Shown piece by piece: positions 7,590 through 15,030 of a stretch of DNA of 33,652 bases. The DNA comes from Rhodospirillaceae bacterium. Its GTDB lineage: Bacteria > Pseudomonadota > Gammaproteobacteria > Steroidobacterales > Rariloculaceae. The stretch lies in the NCBI GenBank assembly GCA_024640685.1, contig JAHEEN010000013.1:1-33652 (forward strand), given 5' to 3'. Each line of letters starts with the position of its first letter. The stretch's first letter is position 1. The translations under genes were made by a program, and so were the position numbers. Below the pieces are notes generated by a model that saw only the letters and a program-made list of their open reading frames with translations, was not told where the DNA came from and ran no database searches.

Positions 7590-8063
7590 ATGAATCTCAG
7601 ATTGGGCAGCGTGTTTAGAATCTGGTGGGCCATCCAATGGCGAGGCGCACTAGTGGGCAGCTTGTTTGGCGCCGTCTGTTATTTTCTCTGGCAGGCACTG
7701 CCCCTGCCCATGCTCCTTTCCGCCGGGGCGACCGAGGAGTTGGTTTATGGGCTCGCCGTGTTGGCTACCGCTCTGATCGGTATTTCATTTGGACTGCTGA
7801 CCGTGCGTTGGTTTCTGCATGCGAGCTTCTCGGAGCTTCAGCTCATCGTGGAGAGTCAGGAGCCGCGTGAGCCTCCGAAGTTTCGCATCGAGCCGCGCAT
7901 AGGAAACCTCGTCACCAATAGCGCTCGAAGTAAGCCGATCCCTCTGGAACCTGCCGCCGCCAGCTCGAAGCGGCCGGCCATCGGTAACGGCCCAGTTCGA
8001 CCCACGACACGAGAACCAAAGATTCTAGGCGGTCACCGATCCGGCCACGCTCGGCCGCACTGA
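7590..8063 (+). CDS. Small membrane protein of unknown function
   Basis: The 157-residue product has two predicted membrane helices, near residues 18-40 (WRGALVGSLFGAVCYFLW and on) and 50-72 (YGLAVLATALIGISFGLLTV). A soluble, proline- and arginine-rich tail of about 80 residues follows (EPREPPKFRIEPRIGN and on), so the likely topology is a two-helix anchor with a cytoplasmic tail. I do not recognise a family. The start is only moderately supported: an AGGAG lies 15 bases upstream, a little far, and CCGGA is close to the ATG. The hydrophobic pattern makes it more likely real than a shadow. Confidence 0.6.
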   Translation: MNLRLGSVFRIWWAIQWRGALVGSLFGAVCYFLWQALPLPMLLSAGATEELVYGLAVLATALIGISFGLLTVRWFLHASFSELQLIVESQEPREPPKFRIEPRIGNLVTNSARSKPIPLEPAAASSKRPAIGNGPVRPTTREPKILGGHRSGHARPH

Positions 8064-8207
8064 TCCAACAGCAAGACCGCGAATCACCCGTCGTTCAGTA
8101 GCCGCCCGTCGCGAGGCGCCCGTTTAACATAACTGTGAACTACGTCGAATTCCTTGCATGCCGTTCAGGCCTACACTGCGGACTCGATTACCAATGGAGC
8201 AGCAGTC

Positions 8208-8441
8208 ATGTCGACCAGAGCTTCAGAACCTTTGGTTCTCAAGCGTCTGCCTACGGCCGCGATTCCGTGCAACGGGGCTGACGCACTGGCTCAGAAGTTT
8301 GCGTCTCGTGTGGAGTGGATGCGACTACAGGGCATAGGCATTGATCTGGAGAAGCCGAAACGCTTGGCTAACGACTCAGGCTGCTTCAATGGGGGGCCGC
8401 GTCGCCCGGTAGATCAGAGCGTCGTAACGAGACCGAACTAG
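8208..8441 (+). CDS. Possible small protein, unrecognised
   Basis: The ORF track starts at 8154, but the ATG at 8208 is better because GGAG lies nine bases upstream. The 77-residue product (starting MSTRASEPLVLKRLP) has no signal peptide or membrane helix and matches nothing I know. Its middle (ALAQKFASRVEWMRLQGIGI) could form an amphipathic helix. It is in the same direction as its neighbours and does not overlap another gene. Short length and lack of a family keep this tentative. Confidence 0.35.
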   Translation: MSTRASEPLVLKRLPTAAIPCNGADALAQKFASRVEWMRLQGIGIDLEKPKRLANDSGCFNGGPRRPVDQSVVTRPN

Positions 8442-8490
8442 TGTGTTGCTTCTGTATTGACTGAAGCGCAAAACCAGTGGGAGAGAAAAC

Positions 8491-9090
8491 ATGCGTTGGC
8501 AGATACTTTTTTTTGGACTCGCGTTTGCATGCGCCAACACGAGCTCACTCGCCGTCAATCCAGTGCTCGGCCAGCTCGAATTCATTCCGGATAGCCGGAT
8601 CGAGGGCGATGCCGGCGTGTGGATAGACGGCCAATATGTCGGCTTCGTAAGAACCTTGCGTGGCGCCGACCGCCTCGTGCTTCTGCCGGGCGAGCACAGT
8701 GTCCGGTTTCAGCTACTCGGGTATCAGGAGCTCGAGGGCACGATTGTGATTGAGCCAGGTACCAAGAAGCAATACCGGCTCAAGATGGTCGAAGCGCCGA
8801 ATATGACGTATCCGGAGAAGGAGGATACGGCTCGGCTGCGCTTTCTCGTGCAGCCAGAGGACGCCGCGATATTCATGAATGATGTTTTCGTTGGCCATGT
8901 CGATCGGTTCGATGGCCGCACCGGGATGCGGGTCGCGGCGGGCACCTATCGGTTTACGATCGGACTGCCTGGGCACGAACCATTCGAAACTTCGCTCACG
9001 GTGCGTGCCGGCCAGACCTATGAGATCAAGACATATCTTCAAGAAGGCGATCTGGGCGGGCAGGCCGACGTGCTATCCGAGCGACAGTGA
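8491..9090 (+). CDS. Exported protein with two PEGA repeats
   Basis: A signal peptide (MRWQILFFGLAFACANTSSLA) is followed by two PEGA-type beta domains. The first, near residues 35-100, has GVWIDGQYVGFV, then LVLLPGEHSVRFQLLGYQELEGTIVIEPG. The second, near 112-185, has LRFLVQPEDAAIFMNDVFVGHV, then RVAAGTYRFTIGLPGHEPFETSLTVRAG. PEGA domains are surface-layer-like carbohydrate- or protein-binding modules and are usually appended to other domains; here they make up nearly the whole mature protein. The ATG follows GGGAGAG with good spacing. No operon partner is evident. Confidence 0.85.
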   Translation: MRWQILFFGLAFACANTSSLAVNPVLGQLEFIPDSRIEGDAGVWIDGQYVGFVRTLRGADRLVLLPGEHSVRFQLLGYQELEGTIVIEPGTKKQYRLKMVEAPNMTYPEKEDTARLRFLVQPEDAAIFMNDVFVGHVDRFDGRTGMRVAAGTYRFTIGLPGHEPFETSLTVRAGQTYEIKTYLQEGDLGGQADVLSERQ

Positions 9091-9269
9091 GCCGCCCCTA
9101 ACGCCAGACTAGCCCGGTTCGCCGGATATCGAGGCGCGGGAGAGCGGCCTGAAATATCGGTAAGAAGAGAAAATTTGGGCGGATCATTGTTGTTCTCCCA
9201 GTTCGACGAAATCTCCGTCCTACTGAGAGCTTGACTTCAAACGATTGGGAATCGCGTGCAATCGCCGCC

Positions 9270-9950
9270 TCAGAGCGCCCGATAACGACGCTCGTCGTAT
9301 AAGGCCCCGATGCTGGCCTGAGCCTCGGCTCTGTACCGAATCGCATGTGCCGACAGGGTATTGCCTTCCTGACTCGGGAGATCGGACCAGACCTCGAACA
9401 GGGTCATATGATTTGTGCGGCTCGTCTGAATGATGACACCGATGTCGATCGCGCCGGGTTGCTGCCGGCTGAGCGTCACGAATGTCTCGAGCGCAGCCAG
9501 GCCCGCCTCCAGACCGCTGCGCACGAAGTCCACATGAGTCAAAACGACGATGTCGCCGGCGTTCCCGGTCCCTGTCGTGCCCATGACCGGCGAGCTTGGG
9601 CGCTCGTCGTAGGGGCTATAGAGTAGCGGCTCCAAGCCGCCGCGAAATGCCGCGGTTGCCGAAGACGCAGCATGTGCGTCCTGTGCGCGTTGATCCGACC
9701 ACGCTTCGAGAATCGCGAAATGACCCGGCCGTTCGATGCGCTCGAGAATCTGGAAACGCAGGTTGCCGGATTCGGCCATGGCCGATCGAGCGTAGTCATC
9801 GAGGAGCGTTTTCACGCGGTAGATCTCAGCCGGCAGCACCTCGATGTAGGAAACGGTAAACACGGGCGCGCGTTCCTGCGCGAACAGTGTGTGCGGCAAA
9901 CTCGCGGCGAGTATAAGCACTCCCAGTAATCGCATGACGCTACGCTGCAT
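9270..9950 (-). CDS. Exported protein with tandem ABM/DUF-type ferredoxin-like domains
   Basis: After a signal peptide (ending near TLFAQ) come two copies of a dimeric alpha-beta-barrel unit resembling the antibiotic biosynthesis monooxygenase (ABM) domain. Copy one: FTVSYIEVLPAEIYRVKTLL, then FQILERIERPGHFAILEAWSD, then HAASSATAAF. Copy two: IVVLTHVDFVRSGLEAGLAAL, then HMTLFEVWSD, then LSAHAIRYRAEA. The F-x-I-L-E-x-W-S-D signature appears in both. ABM-fold proteins are usually cytosolic, about 100 residues and dimeric, so a secreted covalent tandem is unusual. The start at 9950 is preceded by a GGGAGAGGGG stretch. Catalytic residues cannot be assigned. Downstream, up to 9091, nothing else is seen. 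Confidence 0.75.
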   Translation of the reverse strand: MQRSVMRLLGVLILAASLPHTLFAQERAPVFTVSYIEVLPAEIYRVKTLLDDYARSAMAESGNLRFQILERIERPGHFAILEAWSDQRAQDAHAASSATAAFRGGLEPLLYSPYDERPSSPVMGTTGTGNAGDIVVLTHVDFVRSGLEAGLAALETFVTLSRQQPGAIDIGVIIQTSRTNHMTLFEVWSDLPSQEGNTLSAHAIRYRAEAQASIGALYDERRYRAL

Positions 9951-10075
9951 GGCCCCTCTCCCTCAGCGGATGCTGCACATGAGGAAATGGAGGCTTAGAT
10001 CCGATTTCCAATTCCCCTCTGTCGCCCTTTTATTTCAGGTGTAAACCATGTGTCCGGAATGGACCGATCGTGAAT

Positions 10076-10152
10076 TGGCGCGCCCGGAGAGATTCGAACT
10101 CCCGACTTCCGGCTTCGTAGGCCGGCGTTCTATCCAGCTGAACTACGGGCGC
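10076..10152 (-). tRNA. tRNA-Arg (anticodon ACG)
   Basis: On the minus strand the 77-nt cloverleaf starts GCGCCCG and ends CGGGCGC-G-CCA, so the acceptor stem is perfectly paired and CCA is encoded. The D-arm carries AGCTGGATAG. The anticodon stem is CCGGC/GCCGG around loop CTACGAA, giving anticodon ACG. The T-arm has GTTCGAATC. A34 would be edited to inosine by TadA and read CGU/CGC/CGA. It stands alone between protein genes. Confidence 0.97.
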
Positions 10153-10347
10153 ACGCTTTAAAAACAATTACTTATGATCGGTGATCGTATCGATATTGCG
10201 TCGACCTCGGCACCGGGCCGCTATTCTACCCCAACCACTGCCGCTTTCGAGCGCTGAACGACGCAACCCCGCACCCAGGCCATCGCGTGACTTGTCACGC
10301 CGATTGCCTATACTCGATGACGAAGACCGCTGGGAGGGTCACCAGCG

Positions 10348-11403
10348 TTGTTGAGAAGAATACAAACACGGACCAGGGCGCTGCTAATACCGCTGCTCGC
10401 GGCTGCGCCGATCACGGCGCTCGGCCAGGACAGCTCCGGGCTACCGCTGTTCGCGGACGATGCACGCTTGAGTCTGCGCATCGAAGCACCGATGCGCACC
10501 CTGTCCCGAGATCGCCGCGACCGCGAAGAGCTCGAAGGCATTCTGACTTACACAGACACCGCCGGCAGCGAGGTCACGCTCGACTTGCAGGTCCGAACGC
10601 GCGGCAACTCGCGCATGAATATCTGCACGTTCCCACCGCTGCGGCTGAATTTACGGCGCCGCCAAGTCGAAGGCACACTGTTCGCCGGACAGAATCAGCT
10701 CAAGCTCGTCACTCTCTGTAAAGATCAGACGGCGTATCGCGATTACCTCGCGCTCGAGTACTCGCTGTACTCGGTGTTCGCGTTGCTGACCGACCGCTCC
10801 TATCGCGTTCGCTGGGTCGACATCGACTATGTCGACACAGATCGCCGCCGGCCCGACGTCGAGACGCGCAGCGGCTATCTAATCGAGGAGGACACCGAGC
10901 TCGCAGCGCGCACCGGCATGGAGGTTTGGCGCGCCGATACACTCGATCTGGCGATACTCGATCCTGTGCAGACGGCCCAGCTTGCCCTATTCCACTACAT
11001 GGTCGGCAACACGGACTGGGCGGCGACCACCGGCCCGCCTGGCGAGCGTTGCTGCCACAATGGCGATCTGTTCCGCGATTCGACGGGCCAAGCGGTCGTC
11101 GTGCCTTACGATTTCGATCAGTCCGGCCTGATCGACGCCGACTATGCGACGCCCGCCGACAACCTACCGATTCGTAGCGTTTCGCAACGCCTGTTTCGCG
11201 GTTACTGCGTCCACAACGACAGGATAGACGACATCATTCGTCAACTGACCGACGCCCGCAGCGACATCGAGGCCGTATTCGAAAGCGCCGAAATACGCGA
11301 GCGTACGCGAGAGCGCGTACTGCGCTACATAGATGACTTCTACGAGATTCTTGCCGACCCTGACGAGCGGGCTGAACGCATCAACGCCGCTTGCCGCGGC
11401 TAA
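10348..11403 (+). CDS. Exported CotH-kinase-like protein
   Basis: A 351-residue protein with a signal peptide (LLIPLLAAAPITALGQ). The order of motifs follows CotH-type protein kinases as I remember them. RTRGNSR lies near residue 83, then a strand ending QLKLVTLCKDQ. The YRDYLALEYSLYSVFALLTDRSYRVRWVDIDYVD helix-strand follows, then GYLIEEDTELAARTG. Near 218-226 is MVGNTDW, and CHNGDLF leads into VVPYDFD at 251-257. The N-x-D and D-x-D pairs would be the catalytic and metal-binding acids. No spore genes are present; CotH homologues also occur in non-sporulating bacteria. The TTG start follows GGGAGGG. It is convergent with a DUF4956 gene, a family often found beside CotH. Confidence 0.6.
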   Translation: MLRRIQTRTRALLIPLLAAAPITALGQDSSGLPLFADDARLSLRIEAPMRTLSRDRRDREELEGILTYTDTAGSEVTLDLQVRTRGNSRMNICTFPPLRLNLRRRQVEGTLFAGQNQLKLVTLCKDQTAYRDYLALEYSLYSVFALLTDRSYRVRWVDIDYVDTDRRRPDVETRSGYLIEEDTELAARTGMEVWRADTLDLAILDPVQTAQLALFHYMVGNTDWAATTGPPGERCCHNGDLFRDSTGQAVVVPYDFDQSGLIDADYATPADNLPIRSVSQRLFRGYCVHNDRIDDIIRQLTDARSDIEAVFESAEIRERTRERVLRYIDDFYEILADPDERAERINAACRG

Positions 11404-11424
11404 CACCGCACTGCGCCACTCCAA

Positions 11425-12135
11425 TCAGTCCGTTCGATCCTGTCTCTCGATCTCGGCGAGCTTGCGGGCCTGCTTGGCCGCCTCGACGGGATTCGCACCG
11501 TAGTCGATGCCCCAGAGAATCACGGACGCAAAACAGAAAAATAACGTCATGACGACGCCGACTCCAAGATAACCGATACCGGAAGCGAGACCGACGCAGA
11601 TTGCTGCAAACACGTAGATCCCATCTAACGCATCGGGTAAGCGCACACGAAACCGCACGGCAGTGACGAGTGCGGCTAAGCCGAATGCGAGTGCGAGACT
11701 ATCTTGAATGAGCAACACGACCGTCGTCGCGCAGATCGGTAAGACGATCAAAGCCTCGACGAACGCCTTGCGATATCCCTGCGGATGCTTGATCGACATG
11801 TAGACCCATGTGATTGGGATCATCAACACGATCGTCCCGAGCAAGCTTGCAACGAGAAACAATGCGGCATGCAACCGTGTCGACCACGGTCCTTCGTGGT
11901 CCGGCTCCGCTAGGTTCGGCGCCTCGGCTGCTGTGCCGTTAGTGAGCTCGAACACCTGCCGCGCGGTGTCCGATACGTCGAGCGCACGACCGCCGAACGG
12001 AAGGTACACTTGGCTCTGAGGAATCGCCGTCGCCAGCGTTGCGAGTGCAGCGAGGAGCACGGCGAAATAGATCGCAAGCCGCGCAGCCAGTCCTTTCGGG
12101 GTAATGAGATTAGTTCGCAACGCGCCCTCGTCCAC
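11425..12135 (-). CDS. DUF4956 domain membrane protein
   Basis: An inner-membrane protein with an N-terminal helix (near 18-40), a periplasmic loop of about 50 residues, a second helix near 90-112, and a cluster of helices in the DUF4956 region. That region begins at SIKHPQGYRKAFVEALIVLPICATTVVLLIQDSLALAFGLAALVTAVRFR. The signature AVRFRVRLPDALDGIYVFAAICVGLASGIGYLGV is clear. The function is unknown. In other bacteria DUF4956 genes commonly neighbour CotH-kinase and VTC-type polyphosphate polymerase genes, and here only the CotH-like partner is seen. The C-terminal tail is charged (AAKQARKLAEIERQDRTD) and probably cytoplasmic. Confidence 0.85.
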   Translation of the reverse strand: MDEGALRTNLITPKGLAARLAIYFAVLLAALATLATAIPQSQVYLPFGGRALDVSDTARQVFELTNGTAAEAPNLAEPDHEGPWSTRLHAALFLVASLLGTIVLMIPITWVYMSIKHPQGYRKAFVEALIVLPICATTVVLLIQDSLALAFGLAALVTAVRFRVRLPDALDGIYVFAAICVGLASGIGYLGVGVVMTLFFCFASVILWGIDYGANPVEAAKQARKLAEIERQDRTD

Positions 12136-12194
12136 GGTGCATTAGCTCGGCGTGGTAGTCTATCACCCGAGACACGGTTGCCGAGGAACGCTTA

Positions 12195-14033
12195 GTGAGG
12201 CCATCGCGCCGTTGCACTCTTGTCGCATGCATCTGCAGCGCGTTTGCCGCGCCCGCGCTGGGCGAGGAACCTTGGCGCATTGAAACGGCCGACCGGCTCA
12301 TCGCGCTCGCCGATATTCACGGCGCATATACCGAATTTCGCGACATGCTCGTCCAGGTCGGTGTTATCGGCACTGACGATAGCTGGGCAGCCGGCACGAC
12401 GCGACTCGTGATCGTCGGCGACGTGCTCGACCGCGGTCCGGATTCGCGTCTGGCTCTCGACCTGATTATCGCACTGCAAACGCAAGCGCGAGCCTCGGGC
12501 GGTGACGTTCACTTCGTGCTCGGCAATCACGAGGTCATGAACCTGACCGGAGACATGCGGTACGTCTCGGCTGAGGAATACGCCGCATTCGCCGCCGCAG
12601 AGACGCCCGACATGCGTGCGGCTGGTCTCGCCGATTTCATGGCCCGTGCAGAAGCCGGCGTCACGCCCGAGGCTGCCGAAGCCGAGTTCAACCGCCGGTA
12701 TCCGGCCGGTTTTTTTGCGCATCGAGCGGCTTTCGGGTCGGGTGGACACTACGGCGCTTGGCTGCTCGAGCAACCAGTGCTGCTCGTCGCCCACAATTCG
12801 GTTTTCGTCCACGGCGGGCTGTCGCGGCGTCTTGCCGGCGTGTCGGGCGGCGACATCAACGTAAGCCTGAAGCAGCAGCTGCGCGCGTACGTCGACGGCG
12901 TCGAGCGGCTGACGGCGGCCGGCGTGCTGTCACCGATCGACGACTTCTACGACCATACTGCGCTCATTGCCAGTTTCGAGGCACGCGTTGCCGCAGGAGA
13001 AGCGAGCTGGGCCGACGATGTCGCGGCAACAGCGAGCCGCGTCGTCGAGCTCAATGAGGCAGCGGTGTTCGCGCTCACAAGCCCCACGTGGTACCGCGGC
13101 ACGGTGGGTTGCAGCCCGTTCGTCGAGCAAGACCATTGGACCGCGATGCTCACCCAGCTCGATGTCGAGCGCATTGTCGTCGGCCACACGCCGACACCCG
13201 AATACCGTATTCTGAGCCGGATGTCGGGCGGTATTCTACGCATCGATACCGGCATGCTCGGCAGCTATTACGGCGGTCAAGCAGCAGCACTGCTGATCGA
13301 AGCGGATTCGGTCACGGCGGCGCACGCCGGTGAGGCCGACACTGCAGCCGTCATGCCACAGCCGCGGCGCGTCGGCCGGCGGCCGGAGGCGTTGACCGAC
13401 GACGCGCTCGCAGCTCTGCTGCGCGACGGCAACATTGCGGCGCAACAGGTGAACGAGACCGGCCAGGTTCGTGTGACCGTCAGCGGCGACGGCATATCGG
13501 TCGAAGCCGATTTCATTCCTGCGAGTGGTGACACCGAGCGTCCCGCGGTCGCGGCCTATGCGCTCGATAGATTGCTGGGGCTCGACATGGTGCCGGTAAC
13601 GGTCTCGCGAGCAGTAGACGGCGTCGACGGCTCGCTACAATTTCGGCCAGCAGGCACGCTAACCGAGTCGCAGCGCAGCGAGCGAGGCACGGGCGGCGCA
13701 GCCTGGTGTCCGCTCAGGGATCAGTTTCCCGCAATGTACGTTTTCGACACGCTCGTCTTCAACGAAGGGCGTAGCGTCGAGCAGATCGCCTACGACCCTG
13801 AGAGCTTCCAGCTGATGCTGCTCGGCCACGAGCGCACGTTCTCGACACGACGCGGTCGGCCCGCGCACTTGCGCGAGGCGGCGCTCGACATCAACGCGGC
13901 ATGGCGGGACGCGCTCGTGCGCCTCGACGAGGACGTGTTGTCGGCCGAGCTCGGTGATTGGCTGAGTCGCCGGCAGGTACGCGCGCTCGCTCGGAGAATT
14001 GACGACGTTTTAGAGGACGCGGCGGAGAATTAG
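12195..14033 (+). CDS. Calcineurin-like phosphoesterase fused to a degenerate kinase-like domain
   Basis: The N-terminal 370 residues form an exported Shewanella-type metallophosphatase. All metal motifs are present: ADIHG (Asp40, His42), GDVLDRG near 75-81, GNHE at 110-113, VHGG near 205 and GHTP near 330. A signal peptide covers about residues 1-23. Residues 410-605 look like the bacterial PI3/4-kinase or Fam20C/HipA-like fold: AAYALDRLLGLDMVPVTVSR, then DGSLQF, then VFDTLVFNEGR, then LMLLGHERTF. In active relatives I expect N-x-D-R and I-D-H at the last two sites; here both acids are Gly. The Lys and Glu of the N-lobe are not evident either. I infer a pseudokinase or binding domain. GTG start after GAGGA. 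Confidence 0.75.
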   Translation: MRPSRRCTLVACICSAFAAPALGEEPWRIETADRLIALADIHGAYTEFRDMLVQVGVIGTDDSWAAGTTRLVIVGDVLDRGPDSRLALDLIIALQTQARASGGDVHFVLGNHEVMNLTGDMRYVSAEEYAAFAAAETPDMRAAGLADFMARAEAGVTPEAAEAEFNRRYPAGFFAHRAAFGSGGHYGAWLLEQPVLLVAHNSVFVHGGLSRRLAGVSGGDINVSLKQQLRAYVDGVERLTAAGVLSPIDDFYDHTALIASFEARVAAGEASWADDVAATASRVVELNEAAVFALTSPTWYRGTVGCSPFVEQDHWTAMLTQLDVERIVVGHTPTPEYRILSRMSGGILRIDTGMLGSYYGGQAAALLIEADSVTAAHAGEADTAAVMPQPRRVGRRPEALTDDALAALLRDGNIAAQQVNETGQVRVTVSGDGISVEADFIPASGDTERPAVAAYALDRLLGLDMVPVTVSRAVDGVDGSLQFRPAGTLTESQRSERGTGGAAWCPLRDQFPAMYVFDTLVFNEGRSVEQIAYDPESFQLMLLGHERTFSTRRGRPAHLREAALDINAAWRDALVRLDEDVLSAELGDWLSRRQVRALARRIDDVLEDAAEN

Positions 14034-14957
14034 TCAGTACAGCGAGTACTGTGCGTTCGCAGCAACGTACGCATCGACGTACTCGCTGTAGTAAGCCTTC
14101 GCGCGCTGTGTCAGCGCCCCGCCTCCGGCCGGAAACTCGAGCTCGGTGCCGTCGGCTAGCCGCAGCGATCTGACGGGCATGACCTCTCGAGTGGCACTCG
14201 TGACGAAGCATTCGGTCGCCTCGATCAGCGCCGCCTGCGTCAGCTCCTTCTCGAACGTCGCAAGACCGTTGGCCTTGCACGCGGTACGCACAGCCGCTTT
14301 CGTCAGGCCGCGCAGATTGCCTGACGATTCGGCAGGCGTCACGAGCTTGCCGTCGAGCACAAAAAACACGTTGCTATTCGATGCCTCCGTGATACAGCCC
14401 GCGTGATTCAGCATCAAGCAATCGTCGGCGCCGAGTGCCCTAGCTTCGATGACGCCGAGCACGTTGTTCAGATAGTTACCGCCCTTGATATTCGGGTCGA
14501 GCGCAGTGACCGGATTGCGTTTCGTCTCTGTAATCGCAAGCCTCATGCCCTCGGTGTAGAACTCGGCCTTCCACGCTTGCAGTGCCTTGACGATGATCAC
14601 GTAGCGCGTCGTTAGACTCTCGGCCGGATACAGGTCTACGGGACCCTCGCCGCGCGTGACCGCATAACGAACGTACACGTCGCGGCCGCTCTGCTTGGCA
14701 TTCGACATCCGCACGGTTTGCCGGATCTCCTCGGCCATCTGATCCTTGTCGAGATCCAGCGTCATTGAGATCAGCGCGGCGGAGTTCTCGAAACGGGCCC
14801 AATGCTCGTCGTAGAACAACGGCACGCCGCCGTAGGTCCGAAAGACCTCGTAGATCGAATCGCCATACAGAAACCCGCGGTCCATGACCGGCACGCGCGC
14901 ATCTTCGGTGCGCGTGATCAGGCCATCGACGTTGGTCATGCTCTCGAAACCTTCCAT
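14034..14957 (-). CDS. Class IV aminotransferase (branched-chain/D-amino-acid type)
   Basis: A pyridoxal-phosphate aminotransferase of fold type IV. The PLP lysine is Lys158 in NIKGGNYLNNVLG. The ITEASNSNVFFV segment contains the conserved Glu191. GNLRGLTKAAV is the phosphate-binding loop and FLYGDSIYEVFRTYGG is the N-terminal substrate-gate region. The 307-residue length is usual for IlvE or D-amino-acid aminotransferase. Sequence alone does not separate these, nor exclude 4-amino-4-deoxychorismate lyase, though the intact PLP sites favour a transaminase. The start at 14957 has AGGAA six bases upstream; an ATG at 14939 is an alternative. The stop codon abuts the stop of the convergent phosphoesterase gene with no gap. 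Confidence 0.85.
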   Translation of the reverse strand: MEGFESMTNVDGLITRTEDARVPVMDRGFLYGDSIYEVFRTYGGVPLFYDEHWARFENSAALISMTLDLDKDQMAEEIRQTVRMSNAKQSGRDVYVRYAVTRGEGPVDLYPAESLTTRYVIIVKALQAWKAEFYTEGMRLAITETKRNPVTALDPNIKGGNYLNNVLGVIEARALGADDCLMLNHAGCITEASNSNVFFVLDGKLVTPAESSGNLRGLTKAAVRTACKANGLATFEKELTQAALIEATECFVTSATREVMPVRSLRLADGTELEFPAGGGALTQRAKAYYSEYVDAYVAANAQYSLY

Positions 14958-15008
14958 GCTGGATTCCTGTACGGTCGACCGGACTCACTCACCGGCTGGG
15001 ACGGCTAT

Positions 15009-15022
15009 GCTATCGCGATAGC
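15009..15022. repeat. Perfect 14-bp palindrome between two minus-strand genes
   Basis: GCTATCGCGATAGC is its own reverse complement. It lies in the 73-bp gap between the isomerase-like gene and the aminotransferase gene. It could be a dimer-binding operator for the aminotransferase or simply chance; there is no T-run, so it is not a terminator. Confidence 0.5.
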
Positions 15023-15030
15023 GTGCACGG

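Noticed and set aside
10076-10152. tRNA-Arg as an integration site for a genomic island
   Set aside because: No integrase, no second copy of the tRNA 3' end and no mobile-element gene was seen on either side.
12192-12812. 206-residue minus-strand ORF
   Set aside because: Antisense to the phosphoesterase domain whose metal motifs are intact.
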